Shown piece after piece: positions 54,340 through 64,000 of a stretch of DNA of 64,000 bases; positions within the stretch are counted from its first letter, which is position 1; each line of letters begins with the position of its first letter. The translations under genes were made by a program, and so were the position numbers. The DNA is from Bathynomus jamesi (taxonomy: Eukaryota > Arthropoda > Malacostraca > Isopoda > Cirolanidae). The notes beneath the pieces were generated by a model, which was not told where the DNA came from, did no database searches, and saw only the letters and a list, made by a program, of their open reading frames with translations. Location of the stretch: positions 5,001-69,000 of the forward strand of contig JAJOZX010008840.1 in assembly GCA_023014485.1 (NCBI GenBank), given 5' to 3'.

Positions 54340-56031
54340 GTTGCGAGTATGATTTTCTTTTGTAAACCTTGTCATGATCGTCGCCGTACAACATCCAGCA
54401 GTAGTCTGCCAGCATACTTTCGTTCCAGAAACCTTAGTAGCGATTTTCCATTGACTGGATGTATTGATGGAAGCGTTTCCCCTGTTCTTCATTCACCACG
54501 CCAAGGTTTTCGGGAAAGAAATCTAGATATGAATGTAGAAAATGTATTTTCAAGGACGTGCGGCAGCCCATTTCCTGATATGCATCGAGCAGTTTCTGAA
54601 TTCCATCTTTGTATGCGGGAGACTTGTGGTTACCCAAGAAGTTTCCACAAATCCATTTGAAAGTCTGCCATGCTTTTAGTTCTAAGGCATTGAGGCTTTC
54701 TTCAAAGCCTTCATCCTGCAGAACCTCCGTGATTTGGGGCCCCACAAAGGTTTCCTCCTTCAATTTCGCGGTACTGATTACAAATTTCTCAAGGTATCGA
54801 AACCCTCTCGAATTCGCCTTACCCATCGCTTTCTCAAAATTGTTCATTAAGCCGAGCTTAATGTGGAGAGGTGGCAGAAAAATCATCTTTGGATCAACTA
54901 AAGGAACACACTGGACACTGCCCGTTCCTGGCTCGTATGTGCTTCTTTGATGCCAGTCACGTCTGATGTAATGATCCGCAGTAGCACGGCTGTCCCATAG
55001 GCAGAGGAAACAACGGTATTGCGTGAACCCTCCTTGCATGCCCAGTACATACCAATGACTTTGAGATCACCACAAATGTTCCATTGATGAGTACTGTATT
55101 GGATTACTTCGAGTAGTATATTCATGTTATCGTACGTCTCCTTTAAATAAACTTAAATGAACGAAGTGGGGATCGGGATGGACGGCTTTAAGTTCCCGTT
55201 ATGCAGGAGAACCGCTTTCAAGCTTCACTGTGAGGAATCGGTGAAGAGGCGCAACTCAGATGGTGTGTGTACCTGTGACAAGTTCTCGAAAAGTCCATTG
55301 ATATCACAGTGATATCATAGCAATAGCAGAGCGGACCGTCTACTGTAAAGAATGTCGCCAAATCATGGTTTCGTTTTCAATAGTGACACACTCGGACGTT
55401 CTTAAGTAAGTGTTTCTGCTTGAGTCTCGAGGAGAGAAGTTCTGATTTCTCTTGGAGAGGGCTTGGTCACTAATGAGGTCATTCAACTCGTTTTGGGTAA
55501 GCCTCTCCGGCTCCGATTGCTCTTCGTCAGGTGTGTAGTCAAGATCGACTGAAGGTCCGCATTTCCACCTATCGCACCTTCGTCGGATTCCCTGTCGTCT
55601 TCTAAAGAATCGAGTCCATGCTGTGGAGGTATCGGCATCGTGGCATCGTGTCATCGTGAGGGATCGGTCTGATTGCAGAGTCTAATTTCGGATAAACAAT
55701 GTTATGCTTGTTCTTCACGAGAATCCAGTTATGTAAACATTGCAAAAGTAACAGTCGCCATGATGGTCTCTCGGCTCCCTCCATATCATGGGTATAGCGA
55801 ACGGCATCGACTTTTTCCTTTGGTTCAACCAGTCACGTAATCCATTCGAACAAGCGGTACAGATAACATGTGGCGCCCACGCCTTATCTTGGTCGCCTAG
55901 TGGACAGCCGACCGAATATAACCAGTAAGTTTTCCGAAGATTCCGTGATTGTACGCCGTTGTGATTTAGTCGCGAACGAGCCGCACACGTAACAGAAATT
56001 GTTGGGGTGATTTTTACACTTTCGAGGCATG
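54340..56031 (-). pseudogene. Family A DDE-like protein, copy 3
   Basis: Start Met near 56031: MPRKCKNHPNNFCYVCGSFA. After a frameshift near 55950: GDQDKAWAPHVICTACSNGL, PFAIPMIWREPRDHHGDCYF. More shifts near 55720, 55620, 55370 and 55140. FIDSS is degraded (55230 region); CGDLKVIGM is at 55060; the C-terminal 202 residues (55039-54434) are nearly open with CFLCLWDSRATADHY, PPLHIKLGLMNNFEKAMGKA and NEEQGKRFHQYIQ. Here the Glu of the proposed triad is kept (EEQ), while HQD is HQY. Confidence 0.7.
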
Positions 56032-56539
56032 ATGATCGATGGGTGGGTTGATGTAACTCGCCTAAAAAAAAAATGTGTAAGTGGGCGACACAAAACAAAA
56101 AACACAACTAGACATGTGACTGTTACGCCAAAGAATAAAAGTGTGTACATGTGCAACGTTTGCAAATTTGTGGCCAGCAACTGCTCTCACCTAAAATACC
56201 ACAAGACAACCTGCGGAAAGCCTAAGTTGAAAACGACAAAATGCCATACATGAGGTACAGAAACGGTAAAGCAAAAACCTACACCTAAGCTGCAACGATA
56301 AAATACTGCGCTACATGTATAAAGGACGCATATTATACGAGGGTAATTCAATAAGTATCCGCACTTTTTATTTTCACAATCTTATTTCACATCTGATACA
56401 TTATAAACACATCACTTCTCAACATAGTCTCCGTTTCTCAATACACTTAGGCCAGCGATCTGAAAGCTTCCTAATGCCATCACAAAAGAATGTTTTTGGA
56501 TGTGTGCGTAGCCAGTCATGCACCGCCTCCTTCAGGTCA

Positions 56540-57479
56540 TCATCGCCTTGGAATCGCTGACCTCTCAAAACGTCTTTTAGCGGTCAAAACAGGTAAAAAT
56601 CCGAAGGTGCCAGGTCTGGATTGTCGGCTGGATGGTCGAGAACTTCAAATTCAAGTTCTTGAGGGCATTTTTAGTCTGTGCAGCAGTATGAGGGCGGCAT
56701 TGTCGTGTAACAGAATAACACCTTCCGACAATCTCTCTCCGTTTTTGCGAATTGCTTGCTTTAACTCATTCCGAAGCATGTCAGAATACGATGCACTTGT
56801 TACTGTAGTTCCACGCTCTGGATAATGTTCAAGGATAGGGCCTCGTGTATCCCAAAACAATGTTAGCATAACTTTACCTGCTGACGGCTGCGCTTTGAAC
56901 TTCTTTGCAACGGGAGATGTTGAATGCTTCCATTGCATGCTCTGTCGTTTGCTTTCTGGTTCATAGTGATGGATCCAGGTTTCATCTCCAGTGATAATGC
57001 GCTCCAAAACGTTTTCACCTTCATTATGATACCGCGCCAAAAGACGAAAGCAGACGTCCATACGATTACGCTTGTGCTCTTCTGTCAACTGTTTGGGCAC
57101 CCATCTTGCACAAACCTTGTGAAAGCCAAGAATGTCATGAACTATCGAATAGGCTGACCCTTGACTGATGTCTAATGAAGATGCAATTTATTTTATTGTT
57201 AATCTTCTGTCATCGAAAATCATTGCTCTGGCTTCTTCCTGCTTGTCTCCACTGGTTGATGTTGTCGGTCGTCCTGAGCGCTGAACATCTGTCACACATG
57301 TCCGACCTTCCTTGAACATTTGAATCCACTCGTACACACTTCCCATACGCATTATTCCCATACTGAGCACATAAACGCGTGTGAATTTCAGCTCCTTTCA
57401 CACCTTCTGCCCACAAAAAACAAACCACGAATCTCTCTCCGACCAGAATACAAATTGAAAGCGGCGCAGCCATACTCAC
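56540..57479 (-). pseudogene. mariner transposase, frameshifted
   Basis: N-terminal 57479-57210 shows a first helix-turn-helix region in two frames, GSVYEWIQMFKEGRTCVTD and RSGRPTTSTS. A stop follows RRLTIK near 57190. From 57100: KQLTEEHKRNRMDVCFRLLA, RIITGDETWIHHYEPESKRQ (first Asp), MLTLFWDTRGPILEHY, GVILLHDNAA (second Asp); then a frameshift leads to a LAPSDFYLF-like third Asp block near 56630. About 345 codons in all, the usual mariner size. Inactive because of several breaks. Confidence 0.8.
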
Positions 57480-57590
57480 TACTCGTACGATGTGACAGTT
57501 ACGAGTAGCCTAAATAAGCCTATACTGTTGCTAGCCTAAATAAACCTACAGATCTCAGTTTGGCTCGTTATTACGAGTATACAGTATGTA

Positions 57591-58958
57591 CAGGGTGGGC
57601 GGAAAGTAGCTCCCTAATTTAAATTACATATAAATTATGTATAAATTGTGAATGTATTGTTATGGTGTGTTCTCTAAAGTGGTACAATTGTAACGGTAAT
57701 CTTTTTTTCTCTAAAGTGTTCTCTCTGTGTTCTCTAAAGTGGTACAATTGTAACGTTCATTTTTTTTTTTCATTTCAGATTGAAGGGTAACATGGCTGAG
57801 CGTTTAACACTGCAGGAGCGTGCCCAGTTGGCGGCACGGTACGAAGTTTGGCAATCTGTCGTTCGAGTTCAAAGATGGTGGCGGGCCATTCACGGACCAC
57901 GTGCCCAAGTGGACCCGAAAACAATCAAGAACTGCCACTCGAAGCTCATGACCACGGGGTCTGTGGCAGATGTTCGAAGATGTGGTCGCCCTTCGACATC
58001 CAGGGCCCAGGAGACAGTGCAGGAAGTTCAGGAAATGTTCGCACGGAGTCCACGAAAGTCAACTCGCCAGGCAGCTCGGGAAAGTGGACTCTCCCGCTAC
58101 TCAGTGCGAACTGTGCTGAAGAAGGAGCTGAACTGGCGTGCGTGGAAGCCGCATTACTGCCAATCTCTCTCGGACGAGGACTGCGACATTCGCATGGAGT
58201 TCGGGGAAATCATGCTGGCTTGGCATGAAGACTGGCCCCATCTCTTCCGCAACATCCTCTGGAGCGACGAGGCGGTGTTTCACGTCGGAGGCTTTGTCAA
58301 CCGCCACAATTGCCACTACTGGGCAGGAGAGGATCCCATGGTTACCGCTGAAAAACGGCAGAATCGGTTCAGTGTAACGGTGTGGTGTGGTATGACCTCA
58401 GATCAGGTTGTGGGCCCGTTCCTTCTGCGCAACACCATGAATGCTGAGCGGTACCTTGCTATGTTGCGAAACGAGGTCTGGCCGGTTGTGAGCACATGGG
58501 AGAACATCGACGATCTGATATTTATGCAAGATGGCGCCCCTCCGCACTTCGCTCTTGTTGTCCGTGAGTGGCTGGATGCCCACTTCCCTGGGCGTTGGAT
58601 GGGTCGTCGTGGTCCACATCAATGGCCAGCCAGGAGCCCCGACTTGACACCGTGCGACTTCTTTCTTTGGGGGTGGGTAAAGGAAGAAGTCTACCGCACC
58701 AAACCGAGGACATTGGAAGAACTGGAGGACCGAATTCGGGAAGTCATGTCCTCCATCCCGCCGGAGTTCCTGCTAAAGTCAGTGGACGCCATTCCTGGCG
58801 GCTCCAGAAGCTGGTGGAAAGAGTTGGAGCCCACATTGAATTTTAGAGAAAACCTACTATGTATGCCTACCTTTTCATATTATTTCTTCTGAAATAAATG
58901 GATAATATACGTATTTTTTTACCAATCCAAAATAGGGAGCTACTTTCCGCCCACCCTG
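57591..58958 (+). mobile_element. Complete DD41D (rosa-like) transposon
   Basis: Ends CAGGGTGGGCGGAAAGTAGC and its exact complement, with TCCCTA continuing on both sides. TA precedes the left end; the base pair after the right end is GA, so one copy of the TA target has changed or been lost near the adjacent MITE. 1368 bp with one intact gene. Confidence 0.9.
57792..58892 (+). CDS. DD41D Tc1/mariner-superfamily transposase, intact
   Basis: I take the Met at 57792 (MAERLTLQERAQLAARYEVW); an acceptor-like TTTTCATTTCAG ends at 57778, so a 5' untranslated intron is possible. 366 codons without a break. N-terminal helix-turn-helix regions with a CGRPSTSRAQ linker (GRPR-like) and FARSPRKSTRQAARESG. 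Catalytic Asp residues: ILWSDEAVFH, LIFMQDGAPPHF and LTPCDFFLWG; 41 residues lie between the last two, the DD41D signature. C-terminal RTKPRTLEELEDRIREVMSS is usual. It would bind the 20-bp-plus inverted ends of its own element and cut and paste it at TA sites. It is the only fully open transposase in the window and is more GC-rich than its surroundings. Confidence 0.92.
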   Translation: MAERLTLQERAQLAARYEVWQSVVRVQRWWRAIHGPRAQVDPKTIKNCHSKLMTTGSVADVRRCGRPSTSRAQETVQEVQEMFARSPRKSTRQAARESGLSRYSVRTVLKKELNWRAWKPHYCQSLSDEDCDIRMEFGEIMLAWHEDWPHLFRNILWSDEAVFHVGGFVNRHNCHYWAGEDPMVTAEKRQNRFSVTVWCGMTSDQVVGPFLLRNTMNAERYLAMLRNEVWPVVSTWENIDDLIFMQDGAPPHFALVVREWLDAHFPGRWMGRRGPHQWPARSPDLTPCDFFLWGWVKEEVYRTKPRTLEELEDRIREVMSSIPPEFLLKSVDAIPGGSRSWWKELEPTLNFRENLLCMPTFSYYFF

Positions 58959-58964
58959 GACATT

Positions 58965-59282
58965 ATATATGTTGGGGTAAATGTGATAAATTGGTAATTA
59001 TGCATAATTACCGGTAATTATGCATAATTGAAAATATCATGACTTAACCTAACCAATTGTCAAGGGCGTACTTGACCTAACCGGGCATTCAATTGACCTA
59101 ACCTGGCATTCAATTCAATTGATCTAACAGGGCATTCAAGGTTAGGTCAATTGAATGCCCGGTTAGGTCAACTGTACGCCCTTCACAATTGGTTAGGTTA
59201 AGTCATGATATTTTCAATTATGCATAATTACCGGTAATTATGCATAATTACCAATTTATCACATTTACCCCCAACATATATA
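58965..59282. mobile_element. Foldback MITE, about 318 bp
   Basis: ATATATGTTGGGGTAAATGT at left and its near-complement at right; arms continue through ATTGGTAATTATGCATAATT and ATCATGACTTAACCTAACCA to a short centre of CATTCAATTGACCTAAC repeats. Almost the whole element is one palindrome. Non-coding. Confidence 0.88.
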
Positions 59283-59334
59283 CTATATTATCACTAAAAT
59301 AAAAAGTGCGGATACTTATTGAAGTACCCTCGTA

Positions 59335-59560
59335 TATTGTATATATAGTAGTATATATATATTATATTATATATATACTGTATATTATATTATATATATA
59401 GTTATATGCATATTATATATAGTATTATATTATATATAATATTATATTATATATAGTTATATGCATATTATATAGTATTATATATTATATATATAATATA
59501 ATACTATATATAGCATATTATATATAGGCTATATTATATTTATTATATATACACTGTATT
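59335..59560. repeat. TA-rich complex tract
   Basis: TATATTATAT-type repeats with TATAGTTATATGCAT motifs between the mariner end and the right end of family A copy 3. Confidence 0.9.
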
Positions 59561-59690
59561 ATGATCGGTCTCATCTCGAAAATTAGACGTGCTAGAGGAA
59601 AACCGAAAACAGATTTGGAATCAGCGTCCCAACAGCTATCTCGCCCACCCATAATTATATCTGATGAAAAATACTTGTTGGCCAGTGTAA

Positions 59691-60181
59691 TTTTTCGTCT
59701 CGCATTCATAATGATTTCAGTATTTTTTGTATTTGGCTTTGACGTAAGTATACGTCCTAGTCTGCACGTTCCTCTCAGTTTTAAGTCTCATAAAAATTTC
59801 TAGGATTTATAAAATTTGTATTTAAATTTTCAAAATAGAACATTATGTCCTACTCTGTATATATATTTTTAAATGAAATAAATTTTATGAACATGCTTCA
59901 GACTGAATGGGGAACATTTTAAACATTTTATGATATGGTTCATAAATAAATATATTTCCTAGTGAGTATAGACTTTTCGGAGACTTTATATCCATACTGG
60001 GTTTTTCGTTCAGAAGTTTTTAAGTAAAAACGGCACGTCTCGCGTTATTGCTGGCGGTGACCAAAGAAGCTGTAATTTTGAATAATGTAGTAAACAATAT
60101 ATAAAAAGGAAACTGTTTTACTTCTCTGGTCACGTTTCGCTCCAATATTGTAAAATGTCTCCAAAGAAAACGAGATGATTA
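59691..60181. other. Non-coding spacer between two family A copies
   Basis: No gene or repeat recognised. Confidence 0.5.
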
Positions 60182-61942
60182 CACTGGCCAACAAAATGAA
60201 ACTTTTTTTCTCATCACAAACATGATCACACTTTTCTTAATGCATTTTTCGCGCTGATTCCGAATCTGGTTTTATTCTTTTTCTACCACGTATAGTTATA
60301 TAGATACACTGGTTTTGATATTTTTAAGTTTTTGATATTGCTATAAGAAAATTTATGGATGTATAGATCACACTTAGGAATGCTAAACAACAAATACATC
60401 ATATACCTTATTCAATGTACTTATAAATAAAGAATATACAGTATACATTATTTTATTAAAAGCGCTGTGAGTGTGATTTCCTTTTGTAAATTTGGCCTGG
60501 ATTGTCACGATACAGCATCCAACAATCATCATGCTTTCATTCCAATATCCTTGGTAGCGCTTCTCCATCATCTGAATATCTTGATGGAAGCGCTCTCCTT
60601 GCTCGTCACACACTGCACCAAGGTTTTCAGGAAAGAAATCTAAGTGGGAATGCAGGAAGTGAATTTTTAACGACATTCGACACTCCATTTCTTTGAAGGC
60701 ATCAAAGAGGTTCTTGATTCCATCCTTATACGCAGGTGACTTGTTGCTTCCAAGAAAGTTTTCACATATCCATTTGAACGCCAGCCAAGCCTTCAATTCC
60801 AGCGGACTTAGGACTTTTTCAAATTCAGTGTCATTCAAAACCTCCCTTATTTGTGGCCCAACAAAAATTCCTTCCTTCAATTTTGCTGCAGTAACCTTCG
60901 GAAATTTCCTTGAAAGGTATTGGAACCCTTCAGAATTGACTTTACCCATTGCTTTAACAAAATTCTTCATTAAACCAAGTTTAATGTGAAGAGGTGGCAG
61001 ATAGATCTTTTGGGGATCCACTAAAGGGACAGACTGGACATTGCTTATCCCTGGGACATATGTATACCTAAGTGGCCAGTCACTTTTGGTGTAATGTTCT
61101 ATAGTGGCGCGACTGTCCCACAGGCAAAGGAAACAACAAAATTTGTGAATCCTGACTGCATACCCATAAGCATTCCTATAACTTTTAGATCTCCACAAAC
61201 ATTCCATTGATGACTGTCGTATTTGATTGCCTTAAGTAGTATATCCATATTGTCATATGTCTCTTTTAGATGGACGGAATGGGCAATGGGGATGGATGGC
61301 ATTATATTACCATTATGCAAAAGAACTGCTTTCAGGCTTCTCTGCGACGAATCAATAAAGAGGCGCCACTCAGATGCCACATACGTCTGAGATATGGCTG
61401 TAAATAGTCCATTGATGTCATGGCAATAACAGAGAGGACCGTCTACTGAAAAGAATGCTGTTAATTCAAAATTCCGCTTTCGGTAGTAACTAATACGAAC
61501 ATTGTTCTCAAGTAAATTGTTCTCCTTTAGTCTTGAGGCGAGAAGCTCTGATTTCTCTTTAGACAGCGATAAGTCTCTAACAAGATCATTCAACTGTCCT
61601 TGGGTTAACTTTTTAGGCTCTAAATGTCTACCTTCAAAAGTGAATCACAATGCTGCTAGACGTAAAAGCTCACACCTGAAATACATAAGATGTATAATTA
61701 AGATAATTGAAATAAATAAGATGAATAAACTAAAAAAACACAATAAAATAAACACAATCAAATGTTGAAATATTAGTATTTTGCCTATTTAAAATGGTTA
61801 AATCTGTGTAGTTATATATATGCCTTCATCTTGAAAACTATACGTGCTAGAAAAACTCTGAATGCAGTTTTGGAATCAGCGTGCAAAATGCTATCCAGCC
61901 ACCACAAATTTTACTCTGATGAAAAATCTTTGTTGACCAGTG
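60182..61942 (-). mobile_element. Family A TIR element, copy 4 (internal deletion)
   Basis: Left end CACTGGCCAACAAAATGAAA, right end complement CACTGGTCAACAAAGATTTT, both nearly identical to copy 2. About 590 bp corresponding to 26338-26925 of copy 2 is missing: GCAGCATTGTGATTC joins directly to ACTTTTGAAGGTAGAC. Flanks are TTA on the left and CAA on the right. Confidence 0.85.
60460..61640 (-). pseudogene. Family A DDE-like protein, copy 4, N-terminus deleted
   Basis: Very close to copy 2 from GRHLEPKKLTQGQLNDLVRD to the C-terminus. One frameshift near 61135 (before CCFLCLW), and another near the end. FIDSS, CGDLKVIG and CDEQGERFHQDI are all kept. The first roughly 200 residues with the Cys pairs are deleted, so no functional protein is expected. 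Confidence 0.8.
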
Positions 61943-63403
61943 CAACAATGTTTTCCATTTCACAGAGGAAATAATTCATTTAAACGATTTCGGCTCTATA
62001 CGAAGAAATAGTTAATATATATTTAATATTTATTTAGGCATAAGAGAGATGCGAGCCACTAATACGAAGGAAATTGCCTCAATATAATCTTCATATTGCT
62101 CATATTAAAAGTTTGTGAAAACCATCCTCGACGAAACACGAAAATTTTAATCCTAGAAAGCCAGCGCGGCTTATGACGAAAGCAAGATTGTTTTCCTGGA
62201 AATGTATTTTATTCTACAAAAATTAATTTTTATTATTGTTTAGTAACATTAGATTGTTTAATTCAACCTATAAATGTAATTATGGGGTTACCTTGATCCC
62301 ACACTAGTTTCTGTGTATGCAGGCCCACACTGGCCTCCTCGGGATAATCCTACTTGAAAAGGTTAACCATTATGAAATGGAACGGAAAATTACAGTGAGA
62401 AGAAGCAGGAAATTAATTACTTTATACAGGGATTTATATTTAAATACAACTGTAATAATGGTGTATTACAAACGCAACGTTGACAGTCAGAAAAATAAAA
62501 AAACACTACGTAAGACGAGAGAGAGAGAGAGAGAGAGAGTATGAGAGAGAGAGTATGAGAGAGAGTATGAGAGTATTAATATTTTGTGTATTCTGAGACA
62601 CTTATATTTTCGACGATATGTGGCAGTGCTGATATATAGATAATATGCATAGATTAACGGAGTTTGGATATAGAGTTCCTTGCAGTGATTGCTGTTATCA
62701 AACTATGGACTAACGGGCTATGATTCGAATTTTACACTGCTAGAACAATTTACATAAAAGTTGTACATCTATACGTAACTCTCACGTACCACTGAAATCA
62801 ATAACTTTTTAGATTTAACAAAAGTAAAACTTTTGTTTTATTATTTCATTCCATAACTTTGTTTGTTTTTATTCCTCTGAATTGCATAACTTAGGCGTAA
62901 CGATTTTAGCAATAGAAACTTATACAAAAATTTCAAGCTAAATATAACCTATAAAATGTTATTACTTGCATATTATAAAACAAGTATAATATAAAGCTCT
63001 TAATATATACTATTAGGAATGAAATAACAATAAACGCGGTTTCATATTATGTAATTAAATATAACTAAGAAACGTGTTACCGTTTAGGAGCCTGGCGTAA
63101 GATAAAAATAATGACAGTGCTCGAAAGAATGTATGAAAAGTTTTTGAATACTTGTTACATGGTATGATCTTTTTCATAAATGAAGAATCTGTATTCACTC
63201 TATTGTGAACTAAAATATTTTCGAAAGTATTTTTGAGATATGCTCTGTCTGCGCATGCGTGCTAGTCTTTTCTAGGTCATTTTACAGTTTACACGAAGTG
63301 TACGTGTGATTACTATTTAAAAATTAATTTAAAGCACATGTGGTTGATTATGGTCAACATTATAAATAGTTATTGTGTATTACAAACTTTCTCAGTGTTA
63401 TAT
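61943..63403. other. Non-coding stretch with a (GA)n tract
   Basis: No supported gene in about 1.46 kb. GAGA units at 62518-62575 with GAGAGTAT interruptions. Confidence 0.55.
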
Positions 63404-63411
63404 AAATAGTT

Positions 63412-63616
63412 GGATCACCTGAAGTTCAAGGCCACCAGCCTTCTTTAGTTAGCCTTATAAGGCTAACTAACGAAAATATCACAACCTAACCTAACCAATC
63501 GTTAGGTCGCAACTGTACGCCCTTGACGATTGGTTAGGGTAGGTCGTGATATTTTCGTTAGTTAGCCTTATAAAGCTAACTAAAGAAGGCTGGGGGCCCT
63601 GATCTTCAGGTGATCC
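63412..63616. mobile_element. GGATCACC MITE, copy 3
   Basis: Perfect 8-bp AAATAGTT on both sides (63404-63411 and 63617-63624). GGATCACCTGAAG ends are exact complements; inner arms have TTAGTTAGCCTTATAAGGCT and the centre has CCTAACCTAACC. 205 bp, non-coding. Confidence 0.93.
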
Positions 63617-63721
63617 AAATAGTTTAATAGAGGTGAAAAAATAAAGTATAAAGTGATAAATAGGGGGACTACATACTGAAGTTTGCTTATGCTTACAAAT
63701 TTGAGTTTGAATTAATATAAC

Positions 63722-63999
63722 TAACAATGTTCCCTTGACTTAAGTTTGGAAATGTCATGTACTGTTGTTAAATTTAATAATGCAAGTTTTTTCACGACAT
63801 TTTTAAAGTTTTTTTCCGTGAAATATATCTCCTCTGTCATAAATAGTGATGTATGTAATTTTTTTGGCGAAAAATTGCTGGAAAGGTTGCGACGAGTGAG
63901 ATGACGCGTTATCGTGATGAAGCATCCATTCTCCAGACCCCCACTTCTGCGGTTGTTTCCTCCGAACTGCTTCACGTAGACGTCTCAAAACTTTAATGT
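63722..63999 (-). pseudogene. mariner transposase fragment at the window edge
   Basis: From the edge inwards on the minus strand: LRRLREAVRRKQPQKWGSGE, WMLHHDNASSHSS (second catalytic Asp) and FFAKK, then decayed frames. The third Asp block is lost and the N-terminal part lies outside the window. Confidence 0.7.
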
Positions 64000-64000
64000 A

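Larger units (their letters stand above)
56338..59332 (-). mobile_element. mariner element with two nested insertions
   Basis: Ends CGAGGGTAATTCAATAAGTA and the complement of CGAGGGTACTTCAATAAGTA; both continue TCCGCACTTTTTATTTT. TA lies on both sides (56336-56337 and 59333-59334). A DD41D transposon (57591-58958) and a foldback MITE (58965-59282) sit in its 5' part. Own length about 1.3 kb, normal for mariner. Confidence 0.9.
54130..59687 (-). mobile_element. Family A TIR element, copy 3, split by nested transposons
   Basis: Left end at 54130: CACTGGTCGACAAAATCGAA with inner blocks TACGCTGATTCC and TTTCTCTAGCACATCTAGTT. Right end at 59687: complement CACTGGCCAACAAGTATTTT, with CAGATTTGGAATCAGCG near 59612. 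The mariner at 56338-59332 and a TA-rich tract separate the coding part from the right end. Without insertions it would be about 2.5 kb, like copy 2. Confidence 0.8.

Noticed and set aside
57848..58846. Several open frames of 60-126 codons overlapping 57792-58892
   Set aside because: Shadows of the intact, GC-richer DD41D transposase in other frames and on the other strand.

Overview
This window looks like an AT-rich animal genome made almost wholly of transposable elements and simple repeats. I find no convincing host gene. An arthropod is the likeliest source: several elements carry CCTAACC runs (complement of the arthropod-type TTAGG telomere motif), and the element mix (mariner, Tc1, DD41D, DD37E, pogo, several hAT lineages, a CR1-like LINE, a Penelope-like element) fits arthropods. 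The species cannot be named from the sequence.

Layout. 0-4.8 kb: an old copy of an unnamed DDE-like element (here 'family A'), transposase scraps, a dispersed repeat split by a hAT remnant, and a 21-bp minisatellite. 4.9-13.1 kb: a nearly complete CR1-like LINE on the minus strand (zinc-finger/SGNH-esterase ORF1, then endonuclease-RT ORF2), cut by a 1.6-kb foldback element, a MITE with telomere-like repeats and a 2.4-kb BED-finger hAT. 13-24 kb: hAT MITE, microsatellites, a ZMYM1-type hAT whose intron holds a DD37E transposon with one stop codon, a DD41D foldback remnant, and inverted second copies of two dispersed repeats. 24.5-31.8 kb: stacked insertions: DD41D, cut by Tc1, cut by Penelope, cut by family A copy 2; the same Tc1 also holds a hAT, which holds a MITE. 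31.8-41.7 kb: MITEs, a hAT tail, a pogo/Tigger element, a second kind of hAT, a hAT MITE and a LINE scrap. 43-47.7 kb: DD41D elements, one split by a 3.1-kb hAT with a clear 8-bp target duplication.

48.0-52.1 kb is the most unusual part: a near-homogeneous array of about 265-bp units, each with a tRNA-like Pol III unit. Ten copies lie on the minus strand, then the array flips at about 50,624 and five more (plus one partial) lie on the plus strand, forming a giant palindrome. 54.1-59.7 kb: family A copy 3, cut by a mariner that itself holds an intact DD41D transposon (the best open gene in the window) and a foldback MITE. 60.2-61.9 kb: family A copy 4, an internal-deletion derivative close in sequence to copy 2. 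The right end holds a MITE with a perfect 8-bp target duplication and a mariner fragment running to the edge.

The sequences interact as insertion history rather than as a pathway. Terminal inverted repeats and target-site duplications give relative ages: CR1 and the split DD41D are old; family A, the intact DD41D, some hATs and the GGATCACC MITEs look younger. Motif calls are read by eye from translations; no database search was made.
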